Origin: Bog-159 sp050008575
GTDB taxonomy: Bacteria > Acidobacteriota > Terriglobia > Bryobacterales > Bryobacteraceae
NCBI GenBank assembly: GCA_050008575.1
Contig: JBEKMJ010000009.1
Coordinates: 1-64,000, forward strand
Length of the DNA stretch: 64,000 nt
Direction: 5' to 3'
Part shown: positions 58,808 to 64,000 of the stretch, one piece after another
Layout: each line of letters begins with the position of its first letter
How positions within the stretch are numbered: the stretch's first letter is position 1
Translations under genes and position numbers: made by a program
The notes under the pieces: model-generated
What the model saw: only the letters and a program-made list of their open reading frames with translations
Databases searched by the model: none
Told to the model about the DNA's origin: nothing

Positions 58808-60013
58808 TTATTCATAGCGCAGGGCTTCCGTGGGGTTCAGCTTGGCCGCGCGGTTCGCCGGCAATATTCCAAAAATCAGCCCGACCATCATCGACACGCC
58901 GAACGCGATAGCGATGGCAGCCGTCGAAATGGGGATGCGCACATTGTCCACAAAGAACTGCACGCTCAGCGGAATGGCAACACCCACCAGAATCCCGATA
59001 CTTCCGCCGGCCAGGCTGACCAGCACGGCCTCGGTGAGGAACTGGATCAGGATTTCACGGCGCGAGGCTCCCACCGCCATGCGCAGTCCGATCTCACGGG
59101 TCCTCTCGGTCACCGTCACCAGCATGATGTTCATGATTCCAATGCCCGAAATCGCCAGTGCAATCGCGGAAACCAGCACCAGCACGAGGCTCAGGATCAG
59201 CGCGATACTCTTGGCAGCGTTCAGAATAGCCGTCAGATTCTCGACGTGATAGTTGGCGCCCGGCCGATGCCGCGACTCCAGAATCTGCTTCACCGACTCG
59301 GTCACCGCTTCCACATCTTCGGGCGCGCGCACCTGCACGTACATCGGATCGATGCGCTCCACCGGCGTGAAGTAACGCAACACCGTAAACGGAATCAGGA
59401 TGGTGTCCTGCGACAATTCCGATTGCCCGAAGCTCTCGACGCGCTCCTTGAAAGTGCCGATTATGGTGAACTGCAATCCGTGCACCTTCACGATTTGCCC
59501 CATGGCGCCGGCGCGGGTGCCGTAGAGCCGCTCGGCCAGCTTGCCGGTGAGCAGGGCGACCTTTTGGCGCAGGGCCACATCGCCCGCATCCAGGAATCGG
59601 CCGGAGGTTACAATCAAGTTCCGCACCGTCTTGTAATCCGGATCGGAACCGTTGACGCGCACGTCGCGCTCTCTGCCGCCGATCAACATGCGGTCGAAAG
59701 TGGTGGAGATGCCGGTGGCGGCCACGATGCGGTCCGCCAGCCGCTCGCGCACCGCGTCCACGTCGGCCATCTTCACGAAGTCGGCATCGGCCTGCGCGGC
59801 GCTCTGATTTCCCGCCTCGTAGTAGGCGAAGATCATATTCGAGCCGACGCCCTCGATTTGCTCCAGGATGTAATCGCGGCTGGTCAGCGAAATGGTGACC
59901 ACCAGGATTACGGAAGCGGTCCCGATGACCATGCCGAGCCCGGTGAGGAACGAGCGCACCGGATTCGCCTTGAGGGCTTTGACGCTGAAATCGAGGGCTT
60001 CGCCCAGGAACAT
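58808..60013 (-). CDS. ABC transporter permease, MacB/FtsX type
   Basis: A 401-residue MacB-like permease. It has a first helix after KALKANPVRSFLTGLGMVIGTASVILVV, a large periplasmic domain (about 45-270), and three C-terminal helices in an FtsX domain containing ERTREIGLRMAVGASRREIL and NRAAKLNPTEALRYE. The ATPase partner is not in the window. It starts 3 bases after the TPR gene, in one operon. It is probably part of a tripartite or lipoprotein-type exporter. Confidence 0.9.
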   Translation of the reverse strand: MFLGEALDFSVKALKANPVRSFLTGLGMVIGTASVILVVTISLTSRDYILEQIEGVGSNMIFAYYEAGNQSAAQADADFVKMADVDAVRERLADRIVAATGISTTFDRMLIGGRERDVRVNGSDPDYKTVRNLIVTSGRFLDAGDVALRQKVALLTGKLAERLYGTRAGAMGQIVKVHGLQFTIIGTFKERVESFGQSELSQDTILIPFTVLRYFTPVERIDPMYVQVRAPEDVEAVTESVKQILESRHRPGANYHVENLTAILNAAKSIALILSLVLVLVSAIALAISGIGIMNIMLVTVTERTREIGLRMAVGASRREILIQFLTEAVLVSLAGGSIGILVGVAIPLSVQFFVDNVRIPISTAAIAIAFGVSMMVGLIFGILPANRAAKLNPTEALRYE

Positions 60014-60016
60014 GGG

Positions 60017-60898
60017 CTACCCGCCTGACGCCTTCTTCAGGAGTTTTTCGGCGGCGGCGCGCGGAGGATCGTCGGGCGTCAATTGGGCTTCGAGATAGCG
60101 TTTCAGCAGCTTGCGCGCGGTTTCCAGATTGCGGCCCTGCTCGATGTAGGTGTCTGCGCGGGCGTACAGCAGTTGGGGACTGTTGGGCGCGATCGTCTCG
60201 GCTTTGCGGAAGCTCTGGTCGCTTTCCTGATAGCGGCCTTGCTTGGCCAGGAACCGGGCCAGATCGATCAGGCGGCTGGCCTGGTGCGGCGCCAGCTCGG
60301 CGGCGCGCTGCAAATGCTCCTCGGCGCTGCCGAATTCCTTCTTCTTCTCGGCCAGACGAGCCTGCGCCCAATGCCCCTCGACGGGGTCGAGGGACGCCAT
60401 CTGACCGGCCACGCCGGCGGCCTTATCCAACCCGCCGCCCATGAATCCGGGCGCCTCCAGGTAGTACTCGAACAGATCGCTAAGCGCGTCCATGTTGCGC
60501 GGGTTGAGTTGCACGGCCTTCTCGAAATGCTGGCGCGCCTTGTTGGCATTCGGCGGGGCCGTGAACGGGCTGGCGGTCTCCGCGCGGCGCCCGAAGGCCC
60601 GGCCCAGCCACAGCTCGTAATCGGAATTGCCCGGATCGGCCGCCACGGCTTTCTCCAGAATTTCGGCGGCCTTCTTATACTCGGCCTGCATGTAATGGTT
60701 CCGGCCGATCAGCTCATATACCGGGCCGTCCTTGGGCTGAATCGCTTGCAGGATCTTGAGCGAAGACTCGTAGTCGGTAAGCCGATAGAACTGGCGGGCC
60801 CGATCAAGTTCGGCCGGCGAGGACGCCAGCGCGGGCCAGACGGCCAACAGGGTGGCTGCGCAGAGGTAGATGCAGTGTCCGACGAGTCCTTTGCTCAT
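60017..60898 (-). CDS. Exported tetratricopeptide repeat protein
   Basis: A 293-residue protein with a signal peptide (1-25) and about six TPR units, for example PVYELIGRNHYMQAEYKKAAEILEKAV (given by its core IGRNHYMQAEYKKA), GHWAQARLAEKKKEFGSAEEH and LARFLAKQGRYQESDQSF. It probably serves as a periplasmic scaffold for the MacB-like permease encoded just downstream. Confidence 0.85.
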   Translation of the reverse strand: MSKGLVGHCIYLCAATLLAVWPALASSPAELDRARQFYRLTDYESSLKILQAIQPKDGPVYELIGRNHYMQAEYKKAAEILEKAVAADPGNSDYELWLGRAFGRRAETASPFTAPPNANKARQHFEKAVQLNPRNMDALSDLFEYYLEAPGFMGGGLDKAAGVAGQMASLDPVEGHWAQARLAEKKKEFGSAEEHLQRAAELAPHQASRLIDLARFLAKQGRYQESDQSFRKAETIAPNSPQLLYARADTYIEQGRNLETARKLLKRYLEAQLTPDDPPRAAAEKLLKKASGG

Positions 60899-60990
60899 GT
60901 AACCGTTAGTACATAGATGGCTCGGAGGGGCCCGAGGTTGCGGCCAGCCTTGCGGCGCTCAACAAGATTGGCTGTCTCACAAGCCCGAAA

Positions 60991-63900
60991 TCAGTGCGGC
61001 CCCGCAATATACCAGGGGTTTCCCGAACTCAAAATGGCGGTCCCGTTTGGCGTGGTGCCAGTCGCTCCAGTGTAAAAATATATGGTAGCCGCGCCAGTCG
61101 CCGGATTTTGAAACACCACGTCCGGGTGACGATCCTGATTGAAGTCGGCGATGGCCACCACCTTCGTGGTCATCGCTCCGGTCAGATTCAATGCGGTCTG
61201 GAACTGGCTGCCTTGTTGGCCCGGCGTGGTTCCGCCCATGTACCAGATCTGGACAGTGCCGCTGACGGGGTCCTGCCACAACACGTCGGGGAACCCATCG
61301 TTGTTGAAATCGCCCGTACCCACGATCTGCCAGGGGTTGGTCAGGTCCAGATTGGCCGCGCCCAAGAGGGTGATGCCTTGCGGCCCGCCGAGGTACCAGA
61401 TCTGTGCAAATCCGGATGTGGGATCCTGCCACAGCAGGTCGGGATGGCCATCCTGATTGAAATCCGCTACGGAAACCACCTTCCAGGGGTTGCTGAGGGC
61501 GATATCCTGTGCGCCGATCAACTCGACGCCGCCTCCGCCTCCCAAATACCAGACCTGCACCGCGCCGCTAACGGGATCCTGCCAGACCACGTCCGGATTG
61601 CCATCGCCATTGAAATCCGCGATGCCCACAATGTTCCAGGGATTGGCCTGCGTCAGATCCGCTGCCGCGATCAGCGTGGCTCCCTGGGATCCGCCGAGAT
61701 ACCAGACCTGGGCCCATCCGACCAAGGGCTCCTCCCAAATCACGTCCGGGTGACCATCGCGGTTGAAGTCGCTGGGGATGGCGGCTTGAAAGTTAGCCGT
61801 TTGATTAGCGCTCAGATTGCCGAATGTGAAACTCGCCGGATAGGGATAAAAGTAGTAGCCCGGCAGCGACGGCGTGACCGTGTAGCTGCCGCCGGCCGGA
61901 AGCGTGAAGGTGTAGCTTCCCGACGCGTTTGCCGTAACAGTCCCGCTCTGCGATCCACTCAGTGTAACAATAGCCCCACCTAACCCATTTCCGTAAAGCG
62001 ACGCCTGGCCCGAGATGGTATAAGTGGCGCCTACTGGGTTGGCGGTGAAGTTGGCGGTCTGATTACCGTTCAGGCTGAGAAAAGTCTGGCTGGGCGGAGT
62101 GAAGGTGTAGTGCGCCAGGGAAGGCGTAATTGTATAGGTGCCCGCCGGCACGGACAACGAGTAATTCCCCGAACTGTTGGTCGTAGTGGAACCGCCGCCG
62201 GCGCCACTCAGCGTAATCGTGACCCCGCCAAGAGTAGCGCCCTCCGCTGTGACCACCTGCCCGGAAATAATATAGTCCGGGGGATATGCGGCGAAATTCG
62301 CGGTCTGGTTCGCGCCCAGGTTGGTGACGGAATAACTAACCGGGCTAAATGTGTACCCGGCATCGGAGGGTGTGACCGTATAGTTGCCGCCGGCCGCGCC
62401 CGTGAAACAATAATTTCCGCCGGCATTCGTCGTCGCCGAACCGCTGGAGGTTCCACTGAGCGTCATAGTCACACCGCCAAGAGGGGCCGCCAGTAATGTT
62501 ACCTGGCCGCAGATCGTATACGACGCGAAGCCAAGCTTGAATACCTCTCCGGTAGAGTTAGTCCCGCCGTCCGGACTGGTTCCGTAAAGATTGCCCGACG
62601 GATCGCGAACTACGCCCGCGGCCGGCCCGCCCCAGAATGGGAAGTTATAGAGGACCGTCGCGTTGCCCGCCGGAGTCAGTTCGAACACCACTCCGCCGCT
62701 GTCCGTGATAGCTAGACCGCCGGTTGTGCCGTAAAGGTTGCCGGCCGCGTCCTCGACCAGGGTTCCGTTTGGAATCCCGAACGCGGAAGAGTACAGCACC
62801 GTCAGATGGCCGGCCGGATCCAGCTTAAATACCGTACCCAGGAAGTTCTGGCCCCCTGAAAAAGTGGTGCCGTAGAGGTTGCCTGCCGCGTCGCGCAACA
62901 GTCCGGTCGCGGGCCCGAACCCGTCGGCGCCGCCGGTAAAAGAGTACAGCACCGTCTCATTGCCGGCGGCGTCCACCTCGTACACGGTGCCTGCGTTCGC
63001 CGGCCCGCCGGCCTGGGTTGTTCCGTAAAGGTTGCCCGCCGGGTCGATGACCAGCCCCGACTCGGGGACAAACCCATCCGTCCCTCCCATGAAAGTGTGC
63101 AGCACCGTTTCCTGGCCGGCCGGGGACACCTTGTACACCAGTCCGATGCCACCTGCGATGGTGCCATAAAGGTTGCCGGCCGGGTCGCGGACCAAGCCAG
63201 ACTGCGGGTAGCCGCCATCCGCGCCGTTCTGAAAGCTGTACAGCACCGTCTCGTTGCCACCCGCGTCCAACTGAAACACGGTGCCGGCGTTGGCGGTACC
63301 CCCGTGGCTGGTAGTTCCGTAGAGGTTGCCGGCCGAGTCCAGTGTCACATTGGCGGAAGGCAATCCTCCGTCCGCGCCGCCCGTGAAAGAATACAGCACC
63401 GTCTCATTGCCGGCCGGATCTATCTTGTAGACGATTCCCGCGTTCGACGGGCCGCCGTTGCCGGCGATCCCGTAGAGATTGCCTGCCGCGTCGATCGCTA
63501 GCCCTCCGTTGGGGCTTGCGCCGTCGCCTTCGTACGGGAAACTATACAGCGGCGTCTCATGGCCGCCGGAATCCAACTTATACACAATCCCGATGTTCCC
63601 TATGCCGCCATAAAGAGTGGTTCCGTAGACATTGCCGGCCTGGTCGATAAACAGGCTGGCGCTGGGCTGCGCCCCACCCACTCCTCCGGGAAAATCGTAG
63701 AGCGTCGTCTTATTGCCGCCGGTATCGAGCTTATACACGAGTCCTACATTGGCGGAACCGCCAAAGTAAGTGGTCCCGTAGAGATTGCCCGCCGCGTCGC
63801 GGACTACGTCGCCAGGGTCCGATCCGTCCGCCCCTCCCAGGAAGCTGTAGAGAACCGTAAAATGTCCCGATGTACTAATCCGGTACACAACGCCAGGGGT

Positions 63901-64000
63901 CCCGCCGGGGCCGTTCGCCGTCCCATATAGGTTGCCCGCGGGATCCATGATGACGTTGGTATAGGGCTGGAACCCGTCGGCGCCGGATTGAAACGTGTAC
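60991..64000 (-). CDS. GloVer-repeat / carboxypeptidase-regulatory-like / FG-GAP secreted protein, 5' end beyond window
   Basis: The frame is open to the right edge, so the N-terminus is missing; about 1003 residues are visible. The first half is around eleven GloVer-type repeats (YSFxGGADG..P...V.D.AGNLYGTT..GG). Three prealbumin-like domains follow (about 500-740: ISGQVTL, VTMTLSG, GNYCFTG and their repeats). The last 230 residues are FG-GAP-like units of the form DFNRDGHPDVIWEEP...VQVWYLGG. Tandem repeats of this type mark secreted surface proteins in Bryobacterales. The function is unknown. Confidence 0.88.
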   Translation of the reverse strand, partial: YTFQSGADGFQPYTNVIMDPAGNLYGTANGPGGTPGVVYRISTSGHFTVLYSFLGGADGSDPGDVVRDAAGNLYGTTYFGGSANVGLVYKLDTGGNKTTLYDFPGGVGGAQPSASLFIDQAGNVYGTTLYGGIGNIGIVYKLDSGGHETPLYSFPYEGDGASPNGGLAIDAAGNLYGIAGNGGPSNAGIVYKIDPAGNETVLYSFTGGADGGLPSANVTLDSAGNLYGTTSHGGTANAGTVFQLDAGGNETVLYSFQNGADGGYPQSGLVRDPAGNLYGTIAGGIGLVYKVSPAGQETVLHTFMGGTDGFVPESGLVIDPAGNLYGTTQAGGPANAGTVYEVDAAGNETVLYSFTGGADGFGPATGLLRDAAGNLYGTTFSGGQNFLGTVFKLDPAGHLTVLYSSAFGIPNGTLVEDAAGNLYGTTGGLAITDSGGVVFELTPAGNATVLYNFPFWGGPAAGVVRDPSGNLYGTSPDGGTNSTGEVFKLGFASYTICGQVTLLAAPLGGVTMTLSGTSSGSATTNAGGNYCFTGAAGGNYTVTPSDAGYTFSPVSYSVTNLGANQTANFAAYPPDYIISGQVVTAEGATLGGVTITLSGAGGGSTTTNSSGNYSLSVPAGTYTITPSLAHYTFTPPSQTFLSLNGNQTANFTANPVGATYTISGQASLYGNGLGGAIVTLSGSQSGTVTANASGSYTFTLPAGGSYTVTPSLPGYYFYPYPASFTFGNLSANQTANFQAAIPSDFNRDGHPDVIWEEPLVGWAQVWYLGGSQGATLIAAADLTQANPWNIVGIADFNGDGNPDVVWQDPVSGAVQVWYLGGGGGVELIGAQDIALSNPWKVVSVADFNQDGHPDLLWQDPTSGFAQIWYLGGPQGITLLGAANLDLTNPWQIVGTGDFNNDGFPDVLWQDPVSGTVQIWYMGGTTPGQQGSQFQTALNLTGAMTTKVVAIADFNQDRHPDVVFQNPATGAATIYFYTGATGTTPNGTAILSSGNPWYIAGPH

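Overview
This 64 kb window is GC-rich bacterial chromosome. The gene content points to an Acidobacteriota genome of the Bryobacterales / Solibacter type. The main clues are large secreted repeat proteins (SBBP, FG-GAP/VCBS and GloVer-type), three tandem S53 (kumamolisin-like) peptidases, a VWFA-related fragment and a TonB-terminated TPR protein. The taxonomic call is inference from families; no rRNA or tRNA gene was recognised here.

Layout. 1-5.8 kb: 5-oxoprolinase subunits PxpB (cut by the window edge) and PxpC, an MFS transporter, a DUF4136 protein, a fumarylacetoacetate hydrolase-family enzyme and a TPR/TonB protein. 5.8-10.8 kb, minus strand: a tightly overlapping operon (aminotransferase, type I mannose-6-phosphate isomerase, and a MerT-like membrane protein fused to a thioredoxin-like domain). 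An in-frame TGA in that last gene sits exactly at the first redox residue and is best read as selenocysteine. CoaD and a secreted protein follow. 10.8-14 kb: an esterase and an ABC exporter pair. 14-22.3 kb: three toxin-antitoxin modules (VapBC-like, BrnTA-like, DUF433/PIN-like), a fused indolepyruvate:ferredoxin oxidoreductase, a frame-disrupted PD-(D/E)XK-like gene and rhamnulokinase.

22.5-27.4 kb, minus strand: an Mla-type lipid transport operon (lipoprotein, MlaD, MlaF, MlaE, STAS protein) that also holds an RsbW-like kinase and a SpoIIE/RsbU-like phosphatase, so a complete partner-switching module sits beside an outer-membrane lipid transporter. 27.5-45.5 kb: TIM-barrel and thioesterase genes, three S53 peptidases, an adenine deaminase-like enzyme, an SBBP/BNR/BACON giant protein, a Kbl/BioF-type enzyme, an FG-GAP protein, a Fic AMPylase with a palindromic operator pair, a zinc-ribbon DNA-binding protein and a LarA-like protein. 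45.7-58.7 kb: a TetR operon with three identical-type operators, a nucleotidyltransferase, a metallophosphoesterase, glycosyltransferases, asparagine synthetase, a lytic transglycosylase, a methyltransferase, two half-size DMT transporters and UDP-sulfoquinovose synthase. 58.8-64 kb: a MacB-like permease, a TPR protein and a GloVer/FG-GAP protein running off the right edge.

Two signals run through the whole window. One is a family of small single or double hairpin cassettes (often ending CCCCAC) whose stem sequences differ between copies but stay paired; they lie between genes, form the C-termini of several genes and one lies inside an oxidoreductase gene. The other is a TANANT hexamer exactly 7 bases before the start codon of at least six genes that lack a convincing Shine-Dalgarno site, which suggests leaderless mRNAs.
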